A stretch of 64,000 bases of DNA from Morinoia aosen (lineage: Eukaryota > Arthropoda > Malacostraca > Amphipoda > Talitridae), in NCBI GenBank assembly GCA_030386875.1, contig CM059562.1, positions 73,964,201 to 74,028,200 of the forward strand. The letters run 5' to 3'. The notes under the pieces were generated by a model that saw only the letters and a list, made by a program, of their open reading frames with translations, made no database searches and was not told where the DNA came from. The position numbers and the translations under genes are program-made. Of this stretch, positions 23,691 to 38,345 are shown piece by piece (the stretch's first letter is position 1; each line of letters begins with the position of its first letter).

Positions 23691-26469
23691 GCTTCAGCAG
23701 CCTCTGATGGCCCATAAGCAGCTGGTAATTCGTCTCTGGAGTGGCCATGTGCCGGCGCTGGCCAGCTGGCAAGTGGCCAGCACAGAACTTGGTACTCCCG
23801 CTGCTGGTGCTGGGGATATGGAAGTAAATTTTCAGTCCCTATTACATCTAATAAATTTTTCCTTTTCGCAGATCCGCTGGTACATTCAATATCATTTTCT
23901 TCATCAGTTTTGTGTTATAAGAAACATTTCCGTTTATAACACTGTCTATAAACAAAGCCTCTCCGTTAGCATCTCTGGGACAGAAATTGAATCAAGGTCA
24001 CGCTATCAACCAAACTTGGAAACCCGTTGATGAGTTAAAACATAATATATTCCGGGTTTTGGTGGAGATCGCCAGAGTGATTCTTCGCATGCCACACACG
24101 CGGCCGCTCTCGTCAGATCCAAGGCTTGGCGTTCAAATCACATTTGCTGAACGGAAGCGTTCCAGTGACAAATATGGCACACATTGGGACTGCCCTTCCT
24201 GTAGCAAGCGGTGGCGAAGACAAATCGGATCATCCATGTAAACCACTCCAGCCCGGCCATATATCTTGGGCGCTGAGAAAGAGAAACACGGCATGTGAAT
24301 TTACTTTCGGAGCGTAGCATTTCTCACGTTTCTGTGTTTGACGCTTTGAAACTGACCATCGCTCAAAGCTTTCATTGAGGTCCGTAAAGAATTTAAAAGC
24401 CTCGTAATACAGGTTTACAGGCCTGGAACTAAAGTATTAGAGGAGATTAAATGTATGCTTAAACTAAAAACTCTTGGACTGAAAGCTAAGGGTGGATATA
24501 CTTATAAAATAATATATCTGAATATAACGAACAACGTGATGGCGTTAGCACAAAAATAACCACGAGATTTGATTTCAATAGGATAAGCATTAAAAAAACT
24601 GACTTCAAACGCTTATTTTTCTGATGTGTAATTTTCTGACTTATTTCTCTAATTTGTACTTTTCATGCTCAGTGGTTAAGTAGACAGAAATTGGAAGCTT
24701 AGATTTATATTATGAGGTTGAATGCCATCTGTTAGAGTAACAGGTAATATCACCAAACCAATGGCGTCAGTCGGAAGAGTTGAAGCCTTTTATACGACCG
24801 ACATTTTACTCACAACGATTGATCATAGGGTTTTAACATCTTTCTTTTTAACATGGTAAAGTCCAAACTGTGTAATCAACAGGTCCCACTACGCAGAAAA
24901 GAAGAACCGAACAAAATTCATTCAGCAATGATGTCGAATCGATCACTAAATTTACAGGCCTTAGGTAGCTAGAGCTTTTTTCGACGAACATCTCATCCTG
25001 GCTTAGGTGTCGCTTCTCAAATCCTTCACAAAAATATAAAATTAGTATTCTAACTACAGACCCAGTGTAAATTTTACGCAGAAATATCTTTCATTTTAGC
25101 CGCCTTGTGCAAATACGATAATTAGTGTAATAGAATCAATAATGCATCGACTAAAATGGAAAATTGGAAAATAATTTGATGTCTGTGTGTAAATCTCCTG
25201 ACTACAGCATTATTTAATCCACTTGATAACTTTAGGTTTTTTCAGTCAATACGATTGATTTCTTTGGGAATAAGTTGCAATTTTTTTACACCCAAAGAAC
25301 ATTTGTTCAGACAACTTTACCAGAGAACTTTACCAGAGAGAAGAAATTAGTTTACTAAAGTTAATCACACTAATAAATTTTCTAGACAGTAGTTCCAATT
25401 TAAAGGTATGTTTGTTAAACACATTCGTAAATTGTTCATTTTTTGAATAATTCATGAGTTGATACTTTGGTTTTTATCACAAAATAGGTTTGCGCTTTAA
25501 GGTATTCACAGTTAAAGAGTTTTTCCCTTCAAGCTTAGCTGAAAGCAGTTTGATATTATTCTATTCCCTAAAACTTACGGGACAGCACTTAAAGAAAGTT
25601 CTTTAATAATTACCTGTAAATTGGAGTGTTTTAACTTGAAAATTAATGAACAGGCAAAGAAATTTGAAACTGACTCAACGTTTTTGAAAGCAATGGCGGT
25701 CGGTGTTTTGAAAACAGGATGCCCAGTTATTTTTCAGAGTGATAGCGTTTGATAGGCAGTTAATGAACGGCAGAAAGGGATGCGGCGCAGGCTCAGCGAA
25801 GCTTATTTTGTGCCAGCCAAAATATTATGACATCCGTGCAGTAGTTAATTGGAAGCCGCTAGTCTGTTGCTGCACAGGTGTGGCACAGAGCATGGTTGAT
25901 TGATTGGCCTTTTTCTAGCCAAAATGATCAAACTTGACCTTTTTGCGCAGGAAAATTTTGAAAAAACTTCTCAATATCTGACAACTTTGCCAAATTGAAA
26001 GCAAAATTCGTAAAATTCGAGAATTTCACCTAAAATAAGAATGATCCAACAACCCTGGTACAGATTTTTTCACCCCATAACGACCAAATTTGTTGTATTT
26101 GAAGGAAATATTACGGTAATTTCCTTCATTTATAATGCATGAAACCCAGTAAATGAGTACTTTTCATTGAAACATTTAGAACATAAGAACGATGTTAGTG
26201 ATTTCCTTTGTTTAAACGCTGACACTCAGCTCTCCCAGTTGACCTTAACCCGTTGGTCAAGACATAATTTGACTGGGTCTGGTAATCAAACTGTATTCTA
26301 AATCGACTAGTCTGTTCGTATAAAATCTTTTGTTTTAGTGTGACCTAATCATACATTATCACTGAGACTAAATATGAAACCGCACATGCTACTTTATGTA
26401 CCATGTTGGTCGAGATTTGTTCTGTGAAAATTAGGGGAAATTTTTCATATTTGTTCTGGCCTTACGCAC
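23691..26469. other. no supported gene
   Basis: The start is locally GC-rich and includes a small hairpin, GCTGGCCA and TGGCCAGC, near 23757-23782. Open frames at 23707-24317 have no recognisable domain. The rest is AT-rich with no supported feature. Confidence 0.5.
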
Positions 26470-26605
26470 GATTTAACGTATTGGTCGAAACCTATCTTTG
26501 CCTCTTCATTGGATACCATCTATCATCTGATTGAATTGTGCGTTTTGGTCGATACCTATCGTTAGGAGCTCATTGGAAACTAATATCACCTGTTGATCGC
26601 AACCA
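26470..26605. repeat. two tandem copies, period 63 bp
   Basis: ACGTATTGGTCGAAACCTAT at 26477 recurs as GCGTTTTGGTCGATACCTAT at 26540. Each is followed by a TCATTGGA-AC and ATC-TCTGAT-like tail. Confidence 0.75.
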
Positions 26606-28504
26606 TAACCTCATGGCGATTGACACAATATAAATATCGGCTCAGTGCCTTACCGAATGTCTTTTAAACTTATTCCGCCAGCAGAGTGTGCCTGGATTAC
26701 CACGTCTGTTGTTGGAGAACAAGATATAACTCTAAATCCTTACTATTTTTCATCCAATTTTCCGAATTGTGAATGGCCGGGTAATTGTTTAGGGGAGTAT
26801 ATATACTGATGTGAACTTTCATAAAAAGTAATTAATAATGAGTGTGTTTTGATTGCTAGTTATTGAATGATGTCACAGCCGACTGATTCAATATGGAACA
26901 TGCAAGACAATCGTACAGAATGGTTTCTGTTCAGCCCACTTGGTCAGAGGCGTTGGTTGTCTGATGCGAAAATATAAAGAAAATTGGCAGGCTACCGCTT
27001 TAGAAGCTCAATAAGTATAGTTCGGCTGTAAATTTATAGCCGAGCCCAGACGTAGACTAAGAGGCTCTCTCTCAGGTGCCAGGGACTGTCGGACGAAGCG
27101 GTCCGAAAAATTGAGACCCGTAAATCTACACGGAATTCGAACATAGAACAATCGACATCATGCGCTACTGTCTGTTAAAAGTTTCGAAACTCTATGAATT
27201 AAAAAGATTCAAACAATGAAATATTTTGATTTATTAACTCGTTTAAAAAGGTTACCTCTTTTCTACTGTGTTAATTCACGGTGAACTTATGCTATTTGGT
27301 GATCGCATATCTGAAGCTTCGCTGGAGATTTTCTTTATCAGTGCATTTCACAAGAGCCTTAAAAAACGTGATGCGTGTTAATTCTTTACTATTAAATGGA
27401 CTTTAAAATTCACGTCTATAAGCTGCCACATTACGATTAATTTTTTGTCGAATTTGTACCCTAATGCGATCTCTGAAGCTTACATCCTATGTCAATTTTT
27501 TTTTTTTCAGATATGAGTCACAACCTGACTGATATAGCTTGATAAGGGTAGTAGCAATAACAGTTACATGGGCGCAGAAATTTCAACGTGAAGGGATAAG
27601 CTACATACATTCATTAAGCTGTATTCATGCTGTACTAACTGGATAGTTATCTTGTTTAAATTGTATTTGTTGACCGAAAGATTTTTTTTTTAATTTTGAA
27701 TGAATGCAATATTACTTTCGGAAGAACATAGATAGATGTTATAAAGTTGAAAGAAAATGACTTTTTAAGTGGAAGAAATTAGTACTACTAAGCCAGTGAC
27801 ATGACGGCGTGTGGCAGAATGAATTTTGCATGAAAGCATTTCCTCGGAGAAAAAATATTCCCGTAATATTAATGTGAGGGGCTCTTTCTTATAAGCTTTA
27901 CGTTGGAATTTCTGCTGCCTAAATATGCAAACCGAAGGGCTTTCTTTCGTATAATGTAAAATAAACTGCAACTTCCAGAAACGCAGAGCGGCATGGCAAT
28001 TTTAATTAACCAAGGTAGCCTTGTTTTAAAAACCGCGAGGGACAGAGAATGGAAGTGATCTTTAATTCAGCATTAAATTTTTACCTCTACTTCGCTGTTT
28101 ACAGCATATTAACTTCAAATCAGAAGGTGAGTCCAGAAGGGTCAGCTCGACGTTTTGATGTTCGTGGATCAGAAATCTTGTATTTCTCTAATGACCTCGC
28201 TCTCTTGTCTGTTTAGTTTGTGGTTGCTACATCTATATTCTTCATAAAATAGACCGAAAAGAACGCCTTCCCCACGGATATTCTTATGTCAGGAGTGAAG
28301 GGCTGATTGTCCCTCTATTTTCAATGCTAATGAAATCAGAGCACTCTCGCAATCTCCGTGTTTTTGTCGCTCATCCAGCCCGATGCGCAGCAGGCATTGG
28401 AGCTCGGTTCTTTTTCTGGCGCAGCTCACAAATCGACGAGCAGCCAACGCAAAGAGCAAACTAAAATGCACTCGGAAACTACAGATTTTATAGAAAAACT
28501 GGAC
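26606..28504. other. no supported gene
   Basis: No coding sequence recognised. A T-rich run ending in TTTCAG at about 27510 resembles a 3' splice site, but no open exon follows. Confidence 0.5.
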
Positions 28505-28640
28505 AATAGATAGTGGAAGCTTAAGAATATAACTTATTTTGTAGTGGGTAGTGGGTACCTAGACGATAAATAGATAGTGGAAGCGCGAGAACATAGCTGA
28601 TATCATACATAGCTTATCATGTATGCATTAGTGGGTTAGA
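28505..28640. repeat. two tandem copies, period 64 bp
   Basis: ATAGATAGTGGAAGC at about 28507 and 28571. Each is followed by GAGAA-ATA/AAGAATATA and, further on, a TAGTGGGT segment. Confidence 0.65.
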
Positions 28641-31600
28641 CAAGCAAACGACATGTTTTTACGCGAAGGAAGATTATCTCAGCGATTCTTTTTTTCATAA
28701 TCTCAGCGGATTTCAGGTCGATTTTGGGTTGCAAAAGTGCCATAGACTTCCCACAACTTGCGGCAAGTGTGACCAGGCGCAGTGTCCCCTGACCGCTCAG
28801 TTCCTGCCGATATTGATGAACATTTCAGCGCTTCCTGACGAGGAGTCTGAGGCACCGCCGACACGCTCTCAGATTTCTGACTTTCTTCGGTCTCATCAAA
28901 ACGCGAAAGGAAGAAGTTCTTTCCAGAAAAATGGCCTCACGGGGGTCAGACAATTATTTTCTACGAAAGTTTTTTGGGTGTTTGTTCATCTATGAAGAAT
29001 ATTGTGATGACATTTGTGGAAACTGGTGGTTTATGTACGCCAAAATTTTTCAAATTAGTTAAAGTTTCTATTGGGAAACGTTGACATATGTAGTTTAATA
29101 CGAAGCAAAAACTAGCCTAACGTTCTTTAAAACTGAATTGACTAGACTTATAATTTCCTTGTCTTTGCCTGTAGATATGCCATGAAAATTTACTTCAGAA
29201 CATAGTTATTACTGAAGAATAAAATTCTCCCTAGATGTAATATATTCATATTGGTGCTCGTGAGAAATGTTCAAATGAGAAATCAAATTATGAATAATTA
29301 CGGATAAGCGCACAGTGAAATAAATGATGCCCCAAGATTTAATCACAATGAAATCAAATGATAACCAAATTCATTAACAAATGCACGTGGATGAATTAAA
29401 ACTTAAATCCTCTGTTAGTCCCAGTTTCACAGTGTTTATTTGTATGCCCGTAAGTTGGTCTACCAATTGTGTGTATTTATGATACTAAGGTTGTATGTGG
29501 TCTACACTTTATAGGACGGCCTCCAGCTCCTGGGAAGAAAAATCTTATGAGGATGAATGATAATTAATTTATATTGGACTGTAGTTCAAGGAAAAATAAC
29601 TGGATAAATCAGAGTTCAGAAGAGCTGTGCTCCCAAGTGAAACATACGATTGTCAGTAATTGTTCTTCCTTCACGAGAATTCCTTGCGCAATCGAGAGTT
29701 AATTTTATGCTTGGGGTTTTAAAATTATAATGTAAAGACAAGACGTTGTCAGATTTTACGAAAGATTTGCCGTTTCTCAGAAATGTCATGGCTTAGCTCC
29801 AGTTTCATTGTCTTATGGAAGGAGAATATCTACGCATCAATACGGTGACGAACTTTTGTCTTAGATTTTGAAAATATTTTCTAATTTAATTTCCCGATTC
29901 TTACAAGGTTTTCATCAATCGTTTTGCTCAGAATTCAGATTCAAATCTCTCCATCAGAAGCAGACGATTGAGCCATAAAATTCACTGAGAAGACAAGTTG
30001 CCTATTTGTCGGCAAAACGAAGACTTTCGAAGTAGGCCCTTTGTTCTGTGCGCAATGAAATTGCATCACTTTTGCATCCTCTTATCAAAAAATCATCTTC
30101 CATTCAGACAGTCAGGTTACTCCTGATTCAGCGTCTGAGCGATTTCCACTTCAGATCTTCGATAGCCATCGATAACGATGTATCTTCGCATGCGTTGTTT
30201 GGCTTGTATTGTCGATGGTCTTCAATTTCTCTGAGCTTTGAGTGCATACCAATGTAGAGTCATGCGCCGCACTTTTAACTTGAGTTGACCTAGCATCAAC
30301 AGCAAGATAACTCATTTAACTTCAAGAGCAAAAAAGAAAACTGATCACTTGTATTTCTGTTTGTTATTCCATGTTTTATGGACGGCACTATTCTGTGATC
30401 AGCCATTCATAAAATGTATAGTGTTTTGATTATTGAAGGAAGGATTTGTAAGGCTTTCAAAGTTAAGCTGGAGCTTTACTAAATAATATTGAAGAGAATT
30501 TAAATTGGATGGCAGAGGCTACTTGCAATTCGATTCGAGTGAAATTGAAAAAATTAAACTATTAGCAAAGTTTATATTCAGAAAAAATTTGGATTAAAAC
30601 AGTGTTTTTTCTAAGTCAGAGAAGAATGATTTCATTCGATCAGGTGTGAGATGAACCAAAAAAATTTCAGTTTATAGATATTTCCGATGGCGGAGTTTTA
30701 ATTGCAGGCTATCAATTAAAGAAGAAGTAAAGCGTTTTCTGTTAAAAGTATGAATGCTCGATGCGGTGCAATATATGTTTTGAATATACTTGTATAAAAT
30801 ATATATTTTGTCTTTGACTTCGAACTGGTTTATTAGTATTCCACATTTAAAGGACTTCGCTCAGTTTTACTCGAGTTACTCAAGAACTGCGCAGTTTAGC
30901 AGAAGCTTTTCATTAGAGTTTTCTATTAGAGTTTTCTATTAAATTTTTCTTTTAGAGTAGGTGTTTTACGGAGAGGATATATTCTTGCTGGAAACAAAAG
31001 ATGTTTTGAACGTCAACAAAGCTAGAAATACTGCAAAAAATGCGTCCTCAAAAAATGATTTATTTACCACTTCTCCCACCATCATCTGAACTTTTTACTT
31101 CAAGCTCTTCATGTATCGCTTGCATAGCAGAATAAGCTCTAATTATTAGACCGTGCATCACATTTATTCGGCAATTAACGTTAATGGCGAAGCGTGCTTA
31201 TTTTTCTCTGGCTAGGGAATTGTGCTCAGCATTCGTGTTCGAGCGAATTTAACTCTAAAGAACGACCAGCTTTACCAGTGCTTTTCTTTGTCCTCGCCGC
31301 ACCCCTGGGAGCCGTAAGTAAATTGTTTAGACCCCCCAAAAAAACTTCCTATTGATTTACTTCATCAATGAAAAGGTGTAATTTCTCTTGCGCTGGTCCC
31401 AACTTTGTTTGATCCGGTGAAAAACCGACAAGAAAAAGCAAGCGTTGTTGAAAACTGAGATTTTCTGAGTTTGGTGAGCTCGTTAATTTCTTGAGCGGAC
31501 GTTCCATTCTCCCAGACTGAGCAGCTCATCCTTCTTGACGGGCACCGAATGATATTGTTTCGATGCAGGCATCACGAGCGCCGGTTTCTTGTTAAGGCCG

Positions 31601-32574
31601 AAGATATTAGCGAAAATGTGGTTATTTTGGGCGTCAGCACTCTTCATATCACAGAGCTTACACACTGCTTTAATCGCACGGTGTTTTATTCTGGCAGTGT
31701 CAGGATACCAGGTTCTTTAGTATGTGGGGATCAAGGTAAAATAAACAAAAGACTTCAATTATATAATTAATATGAACGAAATGATTAACTGACGACAATT
31801 ATAAATGAATTAGTAAATAAATAGTACCTAGTCGGATGAACAGGAAGAATTTAGAAGAAAAAACAAGTTTGTAGGATATTACTGGGATCTCTAGATAAAA
31901 CGTTCGCTTTAGATTCCAAGCCAAAAATAGATGAAACACAGTGTTGCACTAGGCAGGCCAGACCTAATAATCCAAGCTGAAACAACAAAAAAAAAAACAT
32001 TGACAACATTATGAAATTAGCCAGCGGCAAAGTTTGAATAATTTCAGATCTCAAAAATTCATTAGGTGTCAAAACAAGTCTTAAATAAATATTCGAAAAT
32101 GCTAGCAAATTACCATACTTACTGAAGGGTACGACAGACAAAACACAACTGTCTCAAGTCTCAAGCCGCTCTAAGAAATGTACAATTTACGGGTAACAGG
32201 GTCGCACCGCTATGTGATTTACACATCTCCTTAACCGAGAGAAATTTCCCTGACAGGCAGAGCTGTGAATAAATATGGAAATGTCATTCTCCTTCTATTT
32301 GTGTGCTCTTAAAAACCTCAAAGTGCTGATTTAAAACCCCTATTTCAGTAATCCCACAATGCCGAGGTTCTTCAACCAATGTGAATTTCGAAATCCGTCG
32401 CAGAACGTCATAGAACTAGACGTGTTACTTTCTCAGCAGCATTAGCATAGTCAGTAGTAATTTTAATGAGGCTTTACTGAAAATGATGGACGAGGCCTCC
32501 TAACAATTCCCGCAAGATATGCAGCGAGCGCACTCTGAAGCCAAAGGAAGTCTCGTAAATGTTTGTTCCAGAAT
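28641..32574. other. no supported gene
   Basis: Four kilobases of AT-rich DNA. Open frames up to 96 codons (for example 28729-28995, 31549-31770, 31851-32141) have no recognisable domain and no clear splice context. A TATTAGAGTTTTC triplication at about 30912-30955 is the only local repeat noted. Confidence 0.5.
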
Positions 32575-32697
32575 GCCAGCCCCAAGAAGTCCTATTCCAA
32601 CTAAACTTGCATCATGCAAAATGGATTATGTATCGCCAGCCACAGAACTTGCCCTATTCCAAACTAAAAACAATCATGCCAATTGGATAATGCATTC
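32575..32697. repeat. two tandem copies, period 60-62 bp
   Basis: GCCAGCC-CA-GAA at 32575 and 32635, CCTATTCCAA at 32591 and 32653, then ACTAAA, ATCATGC and GGAT-ATG in both copies. The 63-codon frame across it is a by-product. Confidence 0.75.
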
Positions 32698-35451
32698 AAC
32701 TGGAGAGTAATGAAAACCCTAAACGTAAGTTTTACGTTCTTCATGTTTGCTTTAGGTAAACGTGAAAAAGACAAAATCGAAGGAGAAATTTCAGGGCTAC
32801 TGTAAATTTCCTTTTAAGCTCGTGAGCCGATCGGAGAGCGTATCGAGTTAAGCAAAAATAAGAGCATGAAAAGTTACTTGATATGAGTGATATTGTTACT
32901 CATATCGTGAATGGTCGTAAAGCCTTTTCGCACAGTCAGTTTGAAGTCAGTGGAGTTTCCGTTGACTGATGATATAATTACCACAACATGGGGGGTGAAA
33001 CAGTTATTTGAATTGAAATAATCAGCTTCATCCACCAAGAATAGTACCAAGTATCTTCACAAACATATGTAAACTAGAAATAGAAATTCATTTTTGAAAT
33101 ATTAGCAAGCAGTGTCATAAATACTAATTAGAAGTTCACACTACAAATTGAAGTTCACTGTGAGTCCAGATGTAGCGTGAACAACTGCATTGCCTGTAAC
33201 ATGAAGCTAATGGCAGCCTTCGCACACTATTGCAATTCCTTTATAATTTAGAAGGAAAGTCGTTTTGACTGTAAAATACTCATCGTTTGGATAATATTTC
33301 CATTCCAACAAAAAATCACAATGCTATGAATAGACAATTGCTTAAATTTAACTACTAAAAACTTACTCTAAATCATTTCAGATTCCATAGAGTTAATCGA
33401 TGTATCTCCTAGTACGTTGACCTATCAGTGAATCCATGGGAAATCCAATCCGACAATTGAATGTAAATTTACCTATCTATAATCTCAAATCGACTTTAAC
33501 GCTGTCAAATAGGAGAAAACAGTATATTCTTACGTAAAGTTACAAAGTTAGAAGACGTAAAGGAAGTCCAACACAAGATTTTTGCATCACTTTCACCTCA
33601 AAGTATTGATACCAATCTGTTGCGCGCAAAATTTTGAGAGTTTTTACGGCTACAATTTTCAAAAACGCCATCTTAATTGCTTGCGCTGGTCGACGCTGGA
33701 GCGTGGAGCGCTTCTCAGAAGCACCAGCAGTCGAGTTTTCTGCTACACTTTAGCTCGTGTAAGTTCACGGCACAACCGCCAGTTCAGTCTGCACACATGT
33801 TTGAGCAAGTTGATAACGTCATGTCGTGCGTATTTGTACACTGATGGATCCTGAAACACGTATATAATGATGTAAGTGTTAAAAATCCACGAATGAATTT
33901 CAGTGCCATAATAGGATTATTTTTTTTTGATGTTGCTGTTGAAACCGTGAATGATAATGATGTACGTGAAATAGTGATATGCACTCTTCAGTATATTCAT
34001 CAGTGTGCGAATATACACGACATGACTGTTTCTGCTTACTAAGGGAATAAATATGAAGGTAGCCGGAATTATCTCAAATTCTAGGGTATCTTAATAATAA
34101 TAATTTCAAATTAAGTGCTACTCATCATCAGTGTCTTTAAAATATACACAATATTTTTTCAGTCACGGAAATCATGGCCGGTGAAATATGAGAACAAGAA
34201 ATCTTGGCTTTAAATAAAAATGTCAATGACTACGTAAAAGGGAAGTCTAACCTAAAACCTAAATTAATTTTTTTTAATATGAGAACCGACGAATCGGTTT
34301 CGCTTAAAGTTTGTTTATCTTGACAAATAAAGGTGCTTTCAAAAAGTCCAAGATCACTGATATTAAATAATGCTTGATAAAAATTGAAAATAACATTGAT
34401 AAAATCTCGCGAATAAAAAGGAGATAAAATCATGGGAATATAAAGGTGATAAAATCTTACAATAGACCTCATGAATTTGGTTATCATTTACTCAAGAGTG
34501 GTCTCTGATACCACTGTGTGTAGGCTTCTCTATGGTTACACCAAGATTTATAGATGACTGTGCTCAAATACGAGTTCACAAAGGGCGAATAGTTTCATCA
34601 CAAAATGTAGGATTACACCAGCTGCCCTAATATTCATGCACGATGCACCTGGGCAATAGAGTTGCACCATGTCTGTGCTCTGAAAAAATATCAACATTGA
34701 AGCTTATATGGAGCAAAATTTTTAGGTTAAATCGCAGATAAATTTTAAAAGTCATGCTACGAAGCTTCAGAGTGATTTTACGGTGCGCGAGCTCAAAATA
34801 TAGGAAAGGGAAAGTTTAAAATCTGTTTCGACACCGTAAGCGGAACTAGGTTATTGCTTCGCTGGTGATCAATTTTTTCACGGAAAGTCTTATCAATAAA
34901 AAACAGCAGGGTATAATTATTTGAAAAACGAAGTCGAAAGTGTTGAAGCTCATTCGTGAAAGTGCGATGATTAGAATAAGTTCAAAATGCCCGAAAAACG
35001 AGAGACGAGGTCACGTATAAAGCTGTAATTTATCCGCTATCATGCCTAAAGCCAAGTCCTGCGCCTGTTGTTTAGCTCACGTTCTCAGTAGTAACGTCGA
35101 AAAAATTAATCCCATTGTTGCACTCAATTTCATTTGTAAATTTTTAATGCATTGTGTTTAAATTAGTTAGTTTAATCTTCCCTAACCTCCCTTTAATATA
35201 AGTTTGTTTAAGCCTCCCCAAACGCAAAAATGGAGATCCAAAGAGAGGAAGAATGAAGGCCCCATTTAGTTTGTAGTTTAGAAAACGCAGAATTTATGAA
35301 AAAAGTGTATATAAACAGTGAGTTGGGAACGACGTTTATGAAACGAGATAAAAGGTACTAAAGAATAGGACATTAGTGGACCGAAAAAAGATGTCCGTAT
35401 CAAAATAAAAAAACTTATTCTATCTCAACAAAAGAAAGTCCTACCTAATCT
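32698..35451. other. no supported gene
   Basis: AT-rich DNA. The frames at 33582-33854 and 34230-34487 carry no motif. Nothing else is supported. Confidence 0.5.
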
Positions 35452-35703
35452 TCAGCTCGGGACTTCAAATGTTCTTCCTGGGAACACCAATCCCATAGAT
35501 ACAATAGTGGTATCCCCTGAGGAGGTCAACAAGCTGTAGGTCCTGATGATGTAAGATACAATCATCCCTGGATGTGTGGAGGAAAAAGGGTTGAATGAAT
35601 TAGGGCAGTTGTTCCACCACGACTGTTCATAACATGATGCAAATATATTTACTAGTATCGGCGACACACAACCAGCCATTGGTGCGTCTTCTTTTTGGAA
35701 CAT
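35452..35703 (-). pseudogene. Possible degraded reverse-transcriptase fragment (Penelope-like?)
   Basis: An 84-codon-scale minus-strand frame reads PMAGCVSPILVNIF followed by EQSWWNNCPNSFNP. This resembles the RT core of Penelope-like and related metazoan retroelements, where a G-SPL-PVLANIFM motif is followed after a short gap by a Trp, CP and F-P, then a YVDD box. In this copy the expected YVDD is not readable, the upstream RT is not open, and the frame ends after about 30 unrelated residues. It is therefore at most a relic. The match is short and made from memory of the motif; it could be chance. Confidence 0.35.
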
Positions 35704-35864
35704 AGATCTTCTTTATTTGAGAAAATTTGAGCTTTTGCATAATTCTAACAAGGCTTTAAAGAATTTAAAATCAAATTTATGGAAATAAATCCCGTAACAA
35801 TGGAACATTTTGGGCAAAGTGATAACGATTGTTACAGCGAATGTAGTTCAAGTGTCCTTGTACT

Positions 35865-36045
35865 CTACGGAAAAAGCTACCAACATTTAAGTTACTTTTT
35901 CACAACATTTGCGTATTCCCTAAAACAATCTACGGATAAAGCAACTACTCTTCAACACATTCCAAGGAGCTTGGGCCAACTCTAGTTTGGACAATTAGAA
36001 AACATTTATACATAGCCTCCACCGCTGTTCATGACCGTTAACTTT
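35865..36045 (+). repeat. Dispersed repeat copy A
   Basis: Shares TCTACGGA-AAAGC, TTAC-TTTTTCA, AATCTACGGAT-AAGCAACTACT, CCAACTC and CCGCTGTTCATGAC with 44651-44842 in the same orientation, about 75% identical by eye with indels. It lies next to the RT relic at 35452-35703 and may belong to the same decayed element. Confidence 0.75.
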
Positions 36046-38345
36046 AAATGAAATATTGATCGTGAGGCAAAGTAGCAATTTCATGAGCAAATGTTAATAA
36101 ATCATTGATGCTAAACTTATCGCTCAAATTGACGCTAGAAGTGGTACTAAGAACTTAAACAACCTATAATTTACTCTTTCCATCCCTGAAAAAATTGGAA
36201 TCGGAATACCTTTTTTTGTTAATCTTAAGTAGACATCGTCATTTAATAGGTATTTAATAGACCATACATCCATCAAGACAGATTACCAACATCTTAAGAC
36301 ATTTCTTACGCTCAGCAGAAACGCAAACCTATTCGCATAAATCATCAATTAATCTATTCACTTTCGACAAAAATTTTTTTGGCTTCAAAGTAAATCGTTC
36401 AAATCGTTCAAACAATATATTTTCCGCTGATAATCGTGTCTATGCAATTTCACCTAGCCGTTCCCTCATCTGGTCGAGACGCTAAAATACTCTTGTCAGT
36501 AGATCAAGATTTTAATGTATGGGTGATTGTTAGATGAATCTTGGGCAAGTTCGAACAAAATAAGCAAAACGTGGACAAAGCAATGTTCCTTATGGATATT
36601 TGATTGTAATTCACAGAATCAACATTTGAGTTAAGTATTAAATGATCTTGTTGCATATTGAATAGTTTTTCATATGCAAAAAAATGAATGGAGTAATTCA
36701 GTCATTTCTATGAGCAAAAAAACGCAAGGAGGTTACTCAGCATCGTGGGAGTGAAACAAAATTTTAGATCCCAACTGAGGGAATTCTTTTCATTCGAAAT
36801 CAGGACTTTAATGGACTTATTAAATATCCCTTCATTAGGTTTCAAAATATTGTGGTGATTAAATAATGCCATAATTATGACATTGCGCCAGAGAGTCATT
36901 TCATAGACCCAAAGATGAGTGATATTCTGCTCGCATGCTCTATTTTTGATAGACAGAAGAATTTGTAAAGTATATACCTGCCTTTATTCTTTTGTTTAAT
37001 AATGATTTTCATTTTCCGAAACGTAAACACTTGATTGAAGTATGCAGCACATGTACCAGCAGCACAAGTTAAATCTGAGAACGTTTTCCAAAGGCAAGTT
37101 TACCTTCAATTAGAGGTTGTTCATAAAATAATTTATTTCAAAGCCTGTTTTAAGAAGTGAGAACTTTCCAGCGTGTAATTACGAGGTCTTTTGGTATTTA
37201 TACAAACTTTTCGTTAAGTGACAATTTGTTGACAGGCCTTGGAGTGGCTGAGAGATTACACATGTACGATAAACATTAAATTAAATGAGAACATTAAATG
37301 AGACATTAGAACCTTGGTTCTAATGATATTTGTTCATGCATGAGTGTTGCTTTCAGAAACATTATTTTTTTCTAAGTAAGGTAAGAAGAAGAAGCAGTGG
37401 TTTCAATTTTGCACGAATAATTTCAATAGAAATGCTGTAGAAAATGCACCGGAAAAGTAGTGATAATACGCTTTCTGCTGCTTCTTATCAAAGGAATTTT
37501 CTTTTCGAAAGAAAGCGAGAAAAATAAAGCGAGAAAAAAAGTCGCTTTCAACAAATTTTGTGGTAAAATTCATTATGATTTCAATAGTACATCCTCGCTC
37601 AGGGCCGTGGTCCTGTATTATGAATCTCGAATATAATGCCTGACAGGATTTGCTGAGGCCTCCCTTATATTGCGTTGCGAAATGAGTTACGTTTTCAGTA
37701 AAAAATTACACACAATTATAGTGAGTTTGTTCTTGCCATTTAGGAACAGCATTTTGAATTAAATTATTTTCACTTCTGTTAATGGCGACGCTAAAGTACA
37801 AATAAAATTTTGAAAAATTTTAAAGCCAAAATAAATTTTTTCAGCTGTAAGTAGGTTCCACAGTTTATGTTTGTTTGCGTATGCATTTATAATTGTGACG
37901 CCCAGCAATATTATACAGTAATTTGAGCGAAAAACATTTGAGGCTGTCAATTTCAGCTTCGGCTCCATTTCGTATTCTTAAAATAAGTTAGTCCTTTGCA
38001 GGAGACATTATGCAGGTGTTTTGCTGTAAAGTGTTTTGGTCATCTTCTTTAAAAACGCGATGGGTGAATATAAGCAGTGGAAGTAATTTAATCGTTGTAG
38101 CGTCAACGTTGCAGCTAAGACTGGATAAACCAGGTATTACATTTTAAACCTTATGTACGATATTGAGAACTTTCAAAACTTCGTATTTTGAAAGCCTGAT
38201 ACTGCAATTCTCAGGGTCAAATGCAAAGTTTTCATTGCCAAAAAAGCTATCGTCAGGTCCCTTGCACATATTGTCTCATACGTCTTCAGCTAAGACATTG
38301 AATTTCAAAATAACAGAGAGTGAATAGTCTACTTGCAGATACGCA
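36046..38345. other. no supported gene
   Basis: AT-rich DNA with no open frame above 70 codons. No feature recognised. Confidence 0.55.

Noticed and set aside
27490..27512. Pyrimidine run ending in TTTCAG, splice-acceptor-like
   Set aside because: No open exon follows.
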